Source: Sarcocystis neurona (Eukaryota > Apicomplexa > Conoidasida > Eucoccidiorida > Sarcocystidae). From it: a stretch of DNA of 64,000 nucleotides. Every line of letters begins with the position of its first letter. Position 1 is the first letter of the stretch. The notes beneath the pieces were generated by a model. It ran no database searches. It was not told the origin of the DNA and saw only the letters and a list, made by a program, of their open reading frames with translations. The DNA lies in assembly GCA_000727475.1 (NCBI GenBank), contig KL647294.1:1238369-1302368 (forward strand), in the 5' to 3' direction. Of the stretch, positions 14,201-25,700 are shown one piece after another. The position numbers and the translations under genes are program-made.

Positions 14201-16800
14201 CCTGGAAGTGAACATCCTGGTGAACTTCCGCCGGCTTCCTCCCGAGGTATTTCTCCCACGATGTCTCCGACCGAAAAGAGCCATTGGGTCAGTTCAGTGG
14301 ATAAGATAACAGACACGATTGCCTTGATCTGTCCTTCGTATCGGAAAATTCTCGCATTAGTGAGCAAGACCTCGGCGTCAATATACATACACACGTACAA
14401 TTGTGTGTGCGCAAGAGATTTCTTTACCTGTGAAGTGCACGTGGACTCTCCGTAGTGAACGGAATATGTACGGTCGCTGGTAACATGAACAGGCACGATG
14501 TGAACTTTTCCACATCAAGTCTTACGCATGTTGATTAGTACTTACATGCATCACAAGAGATACCGTATATCATTTAAACGTTTGTATGTGCGTGTGGGTG
14601 AATACGAGAAGGAAACAAATATTTGGTTTAATTCGCTACACCGCGTGATATGCAGGGACAGGAGTAGTCGTTTACGTTGTCGTTGCAGACGATTAGCAGA
14701 GAGTGGATGTTCATGCAGGTATTCCGGCGAAGACTGCACAGATATATTCTACGATACGCTGCTGGCAGTATCATGTCTCTAAACTCCTCTGTCTTACTGC
14801 ACCGGAGTTTGTAGGCAGATTCTCACGTGAATTTGCCACCTTTCAGGAACAGATAATTTCTTCTGTGTAGTCCCAGTCCGACGCTGCTGATTTCAAGTTA
14901 GCGCCAAACTGCATGTCTGACTATATCTTGCGTGGTCCTCTCTGCGGCGGAGGACGGGTGTTTCCCTTTCGGTCCCTTTCTTCTTTGGTGACTGTTCATA
15001 GACGTACAGTTGTCAATTCTACTCATGTCGCGCGAGGTTTAATGAAGGCGCGCTAGAGGAATGTCAAATGCTGCTTCTCATAGCACACTGATGAAGAAGT
15101 GTCGCCTTACCACTGACAAGTCATAAAAAAGACGCACTCACGTCGAATTCCACATGCATAGGAACTCTACCTATGGTTCTGCGTCTCTCTGTACATACAT
15201 TATGAACATATATATATATATATATATGCATCACCCCTGTCGCTTCACGTTTGTTTGGCTGTACTGAGTGTTTTCCTAAGCATCATCACCGCCTTGATTA
15301 TATATTGCTGAAGAGCGCGCGAGGATGTTTGAAGGTCATTTACTATAAGAAAACACTGCACACACTCACATATGCATCTGTTCTCACCGAGTATCTACGC
15401 CCACAGGAGGTGGAAGGGCATGTCGAATGCGGATGTGATCCCCCCTACGACTGAACGGCGAAGGCGGCTCCTGCGAAAAAACAGACCCAAGAAGAACTCT
15501 GCCCGGATCGGCATAGATATACACGTGCCTACATTTGTGCAAATTCGTTCACACATATTACGTGCTCTGCTGTGACTTTGCGCGGTGGCACAATGAGTAC
15601 GTTTTATGGAGGTGACCTATCTAGGGTAATACGAGAAATTCTGCGCGCGTATATAACGGGACACTAGCTGCCTAGCGGAGGTTTCTATCTTACGTCACAT
15701 ACAACAGAGAATATGTCTACATGCACGATGGGAGAATCGGACCTGTGTAGTGTTGCTGTGCCCAGTGGTCGCGTACAAATGGTAGTGCGGGCGTCTCTTT
15801 GGAAATAGAGACGCGTAGAGAAGGTTTTTGTTCCTTCAAAAACACATTACACCATCACCAGCACGAAGAGTGGTAGGTGGGTGACTACATCCGCACAGCT
15901 TCAATGGATACGAACTCGTTTCTTTCCGTTTTCATCATCTACGTTAGTACACCACACTTTTGCCATTTTTTCTCTTCGTGTTCTTCGCCGAAAGTTGCTT
16001 CTACGCGGCGGTACTTACGACGGGAGATCGGACAGAGTATGTCATTCTACATTTAGTGTATGCACTCGTGAGAAGCAGGAAGAGTTGCTCTGGTAGAGCG
16101 CCGGGCTTTCCCACGCAGGCAGACAGCTCGACACTGAAATTTTTGCGCCTCATTGTGAAAGAAGTCACGAGCAAGCAGCGGATGGATGATAATGACGAAA
16201 GAGGCTCGACAGGACTTTAGATCATTTCTTTTGAGCGCTTCGTGGATCGGCGTGAATAGTTGTTCTCTTCGGCCTGAGTGCTTGATGGTCATGTCTGCTA
16301 TGTCGCCAGCATATGGGAGATGTATTTATTACATATCCATCTGTACGTTCATAAATATTTTCTGAACAGTGATGAATGAACAGATGTTGACGGGTGGAAG
16401 TCGGTAGTACCCACTAGAGCGCGTGCAAAACTCCACATGTGCCCCGTGCTCCCGTGTTTCTATGCCTCAAGGGATACATCTTGGTATCTGTATGTATGTC
16501 TACGCAGATATCCATCTATAAATCTGAATGCCCATGTACATCTCCGGTAGGCGTACGTGTATATATGCGTTCGCGTGTACGTGGAAATGTGTGTGTTTTG
16601 CGGGACGTGTGTATCTACGCTTGTATGTCTCTTCTTAAGTATGTGTATGGGTGTGTAATAATATGGATTTACCTCTGTGCATGTGAGTATATGAATGTAT
16701 CTTGTTTGTATACGCGTCTGAGTATATGTTTATACGTGTGGATGGAGGGATACGTGTGTGCGTGGACATCCACCTATATACATATATTACATGCGTATCG
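11275..16800. other. Intergenic stretch without a confident gene
   Basis: Only short ORFs occur on both strands. The more protein-like ones are on the minus strand at 11861-12142, 12536-12790 and 14194-14496. None has a recognisable domain and I could not join any with consistent splice sites. TA-type microsatellites lie at about 13465-13485 and 15206-15228, with TGTA-rich DNA at 16540-16800. CAG tracts are essentially absent, unlike the rest of the window to the right. Confidence 0.6.
14194..14496 (-). CDS. Possible exon of an unidentified minus-strand gene
   Basis: The middle of this ORF (roughly 14375-14220 on the minus strand) has balanced, protein-like composition, including the stretch IKAIVSVILSTELTQWLFSV. 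Its beginning runs into microsatellite-like DNA. A pyrimidine-rich AG lies near 14427, but no partner donor with matching phase was found. A second open frame (14284-14072) overlaps its end in another phase. No family is recognised. This could be one real exon of a lineage-specific gene or a chance ORF. Confidence 0.2.
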   Translation of the reverse strand: MPVHVTSDRTYSVHYGESTCTSQVKKSLAHTQLYVCMYIDAEVLLTNARIFRYEGQIKAIVSVILSTELTQWLFSVGDIVGEIPREEAGGSSPGCSLPGV

Positions 16801-16888
16801 ATAAACCGTCTTTCCAGCGTGCCTTGTGATACTGCTTCTACGCACAGGCGTTAGTTGATGTTCGTGTATGCGAGGATTCTGATGAGTT

Positions 16889-17569
16889 TCACACTTGTGG
16901 GTACGAGCCGGCGTTCTGCGTCTCTTGTGCACCCTTGCTTCGTTTCCCGAGCAGATGGCCATTCAGCTCTTCACGCTGTCGCTTCTCTTGCGATATTAGA
17001 GCTGCTGCTGTTCCTGTTCTTCGTGTGTCGCTGTCCTGCAGCAGCATTGCTGCTGCTGTTGCTGCTGCTGTTGCTGCTGCTGTTGCTGCTGCTGCTAACG
17101 TTTCTGCTTCTCTATTACCCTGCAGCTGCTGTTGTTGTACTGTGGTGCTGCTGACACTGCCGCTGCCGTTGACGCAGCGTCTGCCGCGGCTGCTGGCCAA
17201 CCACATGCAAGCCGGAGCGTTGGTATGTTTTTACGTTTCCGTCGAGAAGGGCTTCTTTCTTCTGGGCGGGTGAGACGCCTTGATGATCCCGTTGCTTTTT
17301 ATTTCCTCTTGCCGTTTATTCGTGTGTTGGTCTTCTGCGGGAATACTTCTCTTCCTTCGTGGTGTCGATTCTCTGGTAGCGAGAGACTTCGATAGTCTTC
17401 CGTATGCACATACGCGCTATCGTGTAAAACAAGTGAAAGCGAACGTTAATTTCGGTCTTACCTTGACATTTTTGTCTTCTGCCGTTCGGCGACTTGAAAC
17501 TGAGATACTCCATCTCTTTCACTCGTGTCTTCCAGCGTCGTATGCGTTCTCACGCTTCTGGTCCAGTTA
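16889..17569 (-). CDS. Two-exon 3' part of an unidentified minus-strand gene with a poly-Ala tract
   Basis: Exon 17569-17462 begins after a CCTCAG acceptor, reads a charged sequence ending AERQKTKMS, and stops at a strong GTAAGA donor in phase 2. Exon 17192-16889 starts in the matching phase after GGCCAG. It continues through Ser/Gln-rich sequence and an Ala-Thr tract of about 17 residues encoded by GCA/ACA triplets, then a charged helical segment with ISQEKRQREEL, and ends at a stop. The spacing of the TGT..QREEL segment faintly recalls Qb-SNARE motifs, but there is no membrane anchor and I do not assign it. Upstream exons beyond 17.6 kb were not resolved. Confidence 0.35.
17040..17098. repeat. 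CTG/TTG trinucleotide tract
   Basis: A run of GCTGCTGTT-type triplets on the plus strand, which is GCA/ACA on the minus strand and encodes the Ala-Thr tract of the candidate minus-strand exon there. It is the first sizeable CAG-class tract from the left of the window. Confidence 0.9.
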
Positions 17570-19741
17570 CTGAGGAATTTCACGACTCTCGATTCTCACT
17601 TCTCGGTCCCGTACGCACACCCTAAAAGTTTTTTAGTATTCATTTCCGCGTCCCCCGTTCTCCTATCACGCATCCACCACCTATTTCTGTGTTTCCAGTA
17701 TTTCGCACAAAGCCCCGTCGCAGAAGGGAGATTTTCTGCGATGCGTAAAACTCAATCCTTCCCGGTTCACGAGGGATGTCTACATTTTTTTTAAAATTGA
17801 CGACTTTTACTTTCTCTGCAGGTTTTGTTCTCTCTATCCACTGGCTCAAGGCTTCACACCCAGGGGTTCTCCTTCCCCCCCTCCATCCTGGAGGCGCGAC
17901 GGCTGCGCGTTCCCCTTCTGCAGAAGTGTGCCGCCCTTTCTCCGTATCCCCGGAGACCGGAGAAGAAAAAAAACGCACATGATTGCAGTTTAAAAGGGCG
18001 CAACGACCTAAAAAAAATTCATAGACGACGACGTATCCACCGTAAGCCGCGGACAAGTACGCACCGGTGTCCGCGAGTACCTACGCTCGCGTACGCACTC
18101 GTCCAGAATTTATTGTCTGTGTACGCTATGCGCATTTATGGGAAGATCCACATCATGTGAATTTTTTGAGACACAAAAAAGAGGCTATCTGCTGCGGTGG
18201 AGAGTTTAACAACCGCACGCTTTCTGCTGACTTGTAGGACGGCCAACAACACACAGGAGCGTCACCAGCTTCTCTACGTACACATACGTATATCCATACA
18301 CATGTATATTTATGTGTACAGCTACAGCGGATGACTACTTCCCTACACGTATAAATGTCCGTCACCGTCTCTGCATGTATTCTCAGCGTATGTGCGTCGA
18401 CGTTTACTTCTCTACACTGGCATTTTAGCAAAGCTACATCTGTTTAGATATGCATATGTGTATATTCTCCTGCATTACCTTTCTCATATACATATATACA
18501 TCTACCTATATGCAAGCGCATCTGTGTTTTCCTCGACATACGTATGTCTCCACCTGTACAACTATATATACTGGCAGTCAAGCCCCAGTGTACACACCTG
18601 CTTACAGAGACGCTCCCGTGGATGCGTATGTTCGAAGCAGGAAGAAAAAAAGGAAGAGACAGAAGAAATTGAGGAAGCGCACTGCACAACGCATGTGGAA
18701 TTCGAAGTGACGCTTCGATGTCAACACTTTTTTGCCCAGCACCGTCCGCCTAGCCGCAGCTTCTACTCTGTCCTTATACACCTATATGTATACATGTGTA
18801 AGGACAGAGTAGGGGCTACCCGGGTGAATAGGTTCAAATTTTGTGTGAAGACATGTACGTGCAGCTGTACATCTCTACAGGTGTTTAGATTGCCGTCTAC
18901 ATACCTGCATATATATTTATATATGTACGTATGTACAGCAGATACATATAAACATATATATATATACATATACGTATACACACGTATGTGTACAGACACG
19001 TGAGTGAAGCGGAGGGGTGTGTCATGTGCGGTAAACATTCCGGAAGGCGAACGTTTTTTGTTGGAGTCCTCGTGAGATTGCCTTCGCTTGCAAGAAGTTG
19101 TCGCAGCTCTATAAATATGGAACACGTGCCTGCGTGTGTAGGACAGGGTGACACGTTTGAGGTGTACGTACACCCCAATTAGGGATCCACTTCGTCTTCT
19201 GGAGTCTCCTGTGCGAAATACCTCTTCCTGTGCAGAAGCCACATCTACCTGCGGCTGGCTCCGGTAGTGTTCGACAGGGACACTTTCTACGGAGAAAACA
19301 GAAAGGAAGAAGAACTCGGGCCAGGGCGGACGAACCGGAGGAAGACAGCGAAAAAGAAACACAAAAGAAACACCCAAGGGACAAAAGAAAGGAGGAAGAA
19401 AGACGAGTAGAGGGTCGGAAGAAAGGCGAGATAAGAACGGAGAAAAGCGAAGAAGGACCGGAAGAGACGGGAGATACGAAGGGAGAAGAAAAGAAGAAGA
19501 GAAAGCTCGGAAGAAGGAAAGAGAAAGGAAGAAAGCGGAAGAGGAAGAGGGGGCTGGCTCGTCTTCTTTTTGAACCGGCGCGTGGCGGCTGTGAAGAAGA
19601 CACCGCAAATGAAGACGCAGCAGCACGAATCAGCCGAAGCAGTTGCGTAGACCGTTTTCTGCAGGTACAACAATACGTTCTTCGCTGGTATGTGGCGTCG
19701 AGGAATTTACGGAAGACGAGTAGTTTTTTCTTTGCAGAAAA
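17570..19741. other. Intergenic region upstream of NFS1 with microsatellites and a purine-rich tract
   Basis: TA/TG microsatellites lie at about 18280-18560 and 18890-18985. From 19280 to 19560 the plus strand is almost pure GA, giving long Arg/Lys/Glu frames on plus and Ser/Phe/Leu frames on minus; I treat both as artefacts. A pyrimidine run ending in TTTGCAG (19730-19737) lies just before the NFS1 start codon and looks like a splice acceptor, so a 5' UTR intron or an upstream exon within this purine-rich DNA is possible. No promoter motif could be assigned. Confidence 0.5.
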
Positions 19742-22700
19742 ATGCGGTTTTTCCGCGCGTTAGCAGCAGTGCTGAGGGTGCGGCCTGCTGCGGCGGCACC
19801 AGCACCAGCAGCGCGACGGCAGCAGCAGCAGATTGCCCTCTCGGAGGACATTAACTATTTTATCCGGTCCAACAGAGGCTGGCACACGTCCTGCTGCAGT
19901 CCCGTCAAAGACGAACGAAGAAGTCTTTGCTCCTCTCCACGCGCGTCCTGCTCTTCGTTGCAAATTGCAGGCGGGAACAACAGCTGCAGCAGCAACAGCA
20001 AAAGTGTTGCCTTTATCCGTAGCACTGCAGACCGCAGGTACTCCCCCGCGTTGTCTAAGTTGACCAGCAGCAGCTGCGGCAACATGACCAGCAGCAGCAA
20101 CGTGAGCAGCAGCAGCAACCTGAGCAGCAGCAGCAACCTGAGCAGCAGCGGCAACGTGAGCCGCAGCGGCAACGTGAGCAGCAGCAGCAACCTGAGCAGC
20201 CGCGGCAGCGTGAGTAGCAGCAAGTGGGTCAGCTTGGGCAGCGATCAAGGCACGTTCAGCAGCCTAAGGGCGGTCCTCAGTAGCGGCAGCAGCAGCAGCA
20301 GAAACTTCAGCAGCAGCGGCATCGAGGCCTTACGCAACAGCAGTAGCAGAAATAACAACAGCGACAGCCGGCGTAGTAGGAGTCTCAGCAGGGGGGTGGA
20401 CTGCAGCAGCAGCAGCAGTGCTGACTTGCTTACCAGGGAGGGACGCGACACCAGCAGCAGCAGCGGCAACAGAAGCGCCAGCAGCAACAACTTTGGTGCG
20501 GCAGCACCGGCAGAAGCGCATGCCGCCGCTGCTGCCTGCTGGGTGGTGAACAGGGAGAAGAAGGCAGGAGTTCGTGCAGCAGGGACTTTTGCCCGGAAGT
20601 CTTCTGCACCTGCTGGTAGAGAGCTGCTTCAGCAACAGCAGCAGAAGAAAGATACAGGAGGTACACAAGAAGCAGCTGACGCGTTGTTTCCCTTGCAGCA
20701 GCGTCCGCTTTTTCCTGCTGTTCATGTTGCTGCTTCGTTCTCCGGCGCTGCATCCCCCGGTCGCGCTGCTGACGTTTCCGCACTTCCTGCTGGTGGCCGA
20801 CGAGCGAGGAGTGCTGTTTCTGCTGCTAATCGAAGCGCTAGGGTAGGGAGGGGAGGAGTGACTGCTGCTGCTGCTGCAGCTGGTGCTTCTTCAGCCGCGG
20901 CTGCTCAGGGATGCGTCTTCTTGGTTTCTGCTTTCCATAGCACTGGTGCTGCTGCTGTGGGGGAGGGAAGGAGGAGATGCGTGTTCTCTGGTGCCGCTTT
21001 CCACAGCAGTGCCGCTGCTGCAGCAGGAGAGGGATGGGCCGCTGACACAGCAGGTGGCTCGACGCAGCAGCAGCAGCACCGTGGGAAGCGAGAGGAGGAA
21101 GAAGAAGCAGATCGGCGTTCCTTTGAAGCGCACGTGAGGGCAACGGTTGAAAGAGAAAGGGCTGCGGAGGCAGGAGAAACTGGCGAGCAGTACTCCACAG
21201 GAAAGTGGGAAGGGGACGCAGCAGCAGCAGCAGAGACAGAAACAGCAGCAGGGGAGAGAGACGATGAGACGGCAACGGGAGGAAGCAGAAGAAGAACACG
21301 CGTAGAGGAAAGTAGGGGGGACACGGGAACAGCAAAACGAAGGACGAGGAAAGGGGAAGAAATCGAAACCGCAGGAAGGGCTGCAGCAGCGGCTCGAGGA
21401 AAAAGACCGGCAGGAGCAGGAGGAAGAGGAGGAGAATGGACCGCGCAGCAGCAATGGGAGCGGCAACAGGGGCAGCAGCAGCAAGAGAGGACTGCTTACG
21501 ATAGACATGTTCAGGAAGTTATCGAAAGGGAAAGAGCGGCCGAGGCGCATGAAATTGGCCAGCAGCCCCGGAGACCCGCAGCTGCAGCAGCCGCGGCAGA
21601 AGCGGAAGAGTCGGCAACGGGGGAAACAGGGGGAGCAGCAGGAGGCAGAAGAAGAGCAGACGAGGCAGGACAGGTAGGACCGAGTGCCGGGGCCGGGGGA
21701 AGGACCACAGGAAGCAGGAGCGCGTGGAATTCCTCTTTTTCGACGGGCGAGGCAGCGAAGAGGCAGGTAGAAGGACGCACGTGGCCAGACGGAAGAGCTG
21801 ACGCAGAGCAGCAGAGGCGGGTTGAGCCGAGGAAGAAGACGTACGACCCCCGGGTCGCTGAGGAGTCTTCATTTTCCTCAGGACGACTGCAGCCAACTCA
21901 GAAAAACAAACTTCTTGCAAACGCCTGCAACAAATACTTCTTCTCTACGCTGCCCGTCATTTCCTCTGCTGCAGGCGTCGCCGCTGCCCTCCCCGTCCTT
22001 CGTACGCCTCGCGCCGCCGTGTCGACTTCCCCGGCCAAAGTCGCGGTTCCACCTGTCACTGCTCTCTTCTACTCTTCATTGTCGACTTCCCCTTCTTCGT
22101 CGACTTCTCCTGCTTCTTCGTCTGCCTCATTTTCTTCCTCCTCCGGTGGCGGTGCGACCGCGACAGCAGGCGCGGGCCAACCAGAGGGAAGAGAGGGGGC
22201 TACGGCAGCGGCAGGTCTGACAGATGCAGCAGCAGAGAAGGAGAAGGAGACACCGGCACCTCTGGCTGTTGGGCCACGTCCCGTTTATTTTGATTACCAG
22301 GCGACGACGATTATCGACCCCCGCGTCGTAGACGCCATGCTGCCGTTTATGTATGACTTGTTCGGCAACCCACACTCGAGCTCGCATGCGCTTGGCTGGG
22401 AAGCAAGTGCTGCTGTCGAAAAGGCCAGGCAAGTCCTCCTCAGAAGTGTGTCTGCCACCACGTCAACGTTCAAGCGATGCTTCTCTGTTTTCTTCCTCTT
22501 CTCTTCGAAGAACTACGTCTCTCAATTTGTACGTACGTCATTTCTCTCCTTCGTGTATATATGTATCACTTCTCTCATCTTCTCTGTATATATATATGTG
22601 CTTCTTCTCTTCCTGCTGTATATATGTGCTGCATCTCTCCTCTTCGCTGTATATATGCGCTGCTTCTCCCCTCTTTCCATATGTGTATGTGTGCTACTTT

Positions 22701-25700
22701 TCTCATCTTCCCTGTATATATATATATGTGTTACTTCTTTTCTCGTTGTATATCTGTGCTACTGTTCTCCTCGTTCCTGTATATACATGAGTTACTTGTC
22801 TCCTCCTACCTGTGTATATATATGTGTTACTTTTCTCTGCTGTGTGTTTGTTACCCTTCTCTACCATCTGTGGATACGTCACTTTTCAACATGTTTCTAG
22901 CGGTTCTCAACTTTTCACGGATGGGAAGCATATATCGTCACCTTCGGGCGCGCGCGTCCGCCACGCGATAGGTGCTGTGTGCCTGCATGTATTTGTCTCT
23001 GCGCCGGTCACTTCCTGCGGGTAAGAAGCGACACGTGTGAGCAGCGTGAGGAGGAGACAGATGGGCGGTGGTGTGCGTGTGTGGGGTGTCCAGACACCAG
23101 GTGGCGATTTTGCTGGGGATGGAAGAACCTGGGCGGGCGAGAGAAGTAATTTTCACTTCTGGGGCGACGGAAAGCAATAACTTGGCGATCAAAGGAGCGG
23201 TGCGCTACTACTGCCGCCGTGGAAACCTCGTCCGCTTCAGCAAAAACGCGCCCGCCAGGCGCGCTGGGTCAGCAGCAGCAGCAGCAACCCTCGCCGGCGC
23301 CCCCGCCGCGGCAGGACGACGTGGCTCCGCGGGAAGCAAAGATGCACGAGAAGGGGGAGCCGGAGAAGAAACGAAGGGAGGAACAGGAGAAGAAGTGGAC
23401 GAGGACATTTGGCACCGGCCAAGAGAGAGAGATCACATCATTACGACGCAGCTGGAGCATAAATGCGCGCTGCAGTGCTGCAGACTGCTGCAGGTGGAGT
23501 ATAAAGAGAGCGGCGGGCGCACAGGCTGCGACGTGACGTTCCTTCCTGTTGATCGAGACGGCCTCGTGGACGTGAAGGCCCTCGAGAAGGCGATCCGTCC
23601 TTCGACGTTGCTGGTCTCTGTGATGCACGTCAACAACGAAATTGGCGTGATGCAAAATTTAGAAGCTATCGGCGAAGTCTGCGCCAGACGAGACGTCCTC
23701 TTCCACACGGGTACGTGGTCTTCTCTGCCCTACACGCCTGGGGAGAGACGCCGCCGGGAGAACGAAGAAGGGAGAGCCACCCAAGGCCGCGCGCGAAGAC
23801 GAGACGACCGCTGTAGCTCGCTGCGCCAATAGCAGTAGCAGTAGCAGGAACGGCAGCTGGAGAAAAACAACTTCCCTCCCACGTGCAGAGCAGCAGCGCA
23901 GCAGTGGTTTTTCTTCCCTCTCGGCTGCTGCTTCTTGTTTGTCGACTGCTGCTTCTTTACCCTTCTCGGCTGCTGCTTCTTGCTTCACGACAGCTGCGTC
24001 TTGCTTCTCGGCTGCTGCTTCTTTATCCTCCTCGGCTGCTGCTTCTTTATCCTTCTCGGCTGCTGCTTTTTATCCTTCTCGGCTGCTGCTTCTTGTCGCC
24101 TGCGGTGAAGAAAAGTGTGGGGGAAGGGTCCAGCACGTGGACGGAGACTTTCCTCTCTCTGCTTGAGCCGAAGTTTTCTTCGTTGGCTTTTGACGGGCTC
24201 CTGCTTTGGCCTGCTCTCCTGGGGGCCTCGGCAGACAGATGTAGACGTGTGGGCCTGTGCGTAGCGCGCGACTTGCGGGTGTCTCGTCGAGGAAATACTT
24301 CTCCACCGCTGCGCATCTCTTTGGAGCGGCAGCAGAGACACGAAGGAAGAGACAGTGACGGAGAGAAAGACAGACTTGCTGCTGTCCTCCATGTGTGTGT
24401 GCATATGTATGTATATCTGTGGGCAGGTGTATGCACCCAGACATAGCGCCCACTCATGGTATCTATAGCTGCCGGGACGTTGTACACAAGAAATGCGTAT
24501 ATAATCTTTGCAGCAGAGGAAGCAGTGGCATATATGGAGATGGCTCCACCTGGTAGGGTGTCTCACGGCTGCTGCTCACGCGCCTATAAGTATATTTCCA
24601 TCCGTACACGGCGCGTCTATTCATATACACATAGATGTGTACGGTTGATTGCTCACCGTGTCTATATTTTCTACATGCTTATAAATATATATCCGTATAT
24701 ATTTATGTATATTCTGTCTCATATTTTCTGAGTGCATACATGCACACACATATTTATATGTCTATTTCCATGCCCAACTTGTTCATTCATCGACCTCTGT
24801 CTGTGTACACGTATATTTGTGTAGCATATCGACCTCTTCTTTACGTACGTCCCAACGCGTGTGGAATGCGTGACTGCAACGTTCTACATCCATTGTCCAC
24901 ATGTGTCTATATATATAAAAGCCGCCCCTGTGTCTATATACCGCCGTTTTTCCTTCTATTCGTCTATGTGTGGGTCTGCTTCTGGAGGAAGTCTCTGGAG
25001 AGGCCTGTGCGTAGGTATGTGAGGCCCGTGGTGCTGCAGATGTGCGTGTATGCGTCTCCCGAGCGACCGTGGCGAGACTCCTGTCGTCACCGGGGGGTGC
25101 AACGGCCACGTCTCCGTCGTCCTTCTCTCCACGTGGACGGGGAAATATTTTCTGTTTTGTATAAACAGACGCACGTGTGTCTCTGCACAGCTGTTTTCTT
25201 TCTAAGCGTCTCAAGTTTGCATCTACACATATGTGTGCGTGTTCCACTGCCCCCTCACGTCTCCTTCTGTCTCTCTCTTTTTTCTGTCTGTCTGCGTCTG
25301 TCTGTGTTCGCACGCGACGGGATGCGAGGGAGGGGGAAGCTGCCTGAAGACTGCCCCTTTCGTGGGATTCTCCCCGTGCGGCAGGACGTGGTACGTGTGC
25401 TGTTTTTGCTGCGAAACCTGCGGCGACAGATGCAGCCCAGAGCGTCGGCAAAGTCCCCGTCCACGTCGACAAGATGAAGGTCGACTTGCTCTCGCTTTCG
25501 GGCCACAAAATCTACGGGCCCAAGGGAGTCGGCGCCCTTTTCATCCGCTCGAAGAAACCGCGTGTTCGTTTGCTGCCTCTCATCGACGGCGGGGGGCAGG
25601 AGCGCGGCCTTCGCAGCGGTACGTATCGGCAAGCAGCGGTGCAGGCAAGCAGCGCTACCGCGGGTCTTCATTCGGTGATTCATCTGTCTTGTGTTCTCTT

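Noticed and set aside
16080..16125. tRNA-like string (GCTCTGGTAGAGCGCCGGGCTTTCCCACG)
   Set aside because: The D-arm looks plausible, but the D-loop is too short, the anticodon stem does not pair and there is no acceptor stem.
19230..19763. Plus-strand Lys/Arg/Glu ORF before NFS1
   Set aside because: It is the translation of a GA-rich tract, overlaps the NFS1 start in another frame and has no domain. It may be 5' UTR.
20838..21550. Long minus-strand Leu/Ser/Cys-rich ORFs opposite NFS1 exon 1
   Set aside because: They are the complement of CAG tracts in a well-supported plus-strand coding exon.
22433..23100. GT-AG alternative for NFS1 intron 1
   Set aside because: In frame, but it drops one residue from a conserved helix and uses a poor donor. 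The GC-AG choice fits both consensus and family spacing.
23918..24095. Regularly spaced 24-bp repeats considered as a CRISPR-like array
   Set aside because: Units are head-to-tail without unique spacers and lie in a eukaryotic intron.
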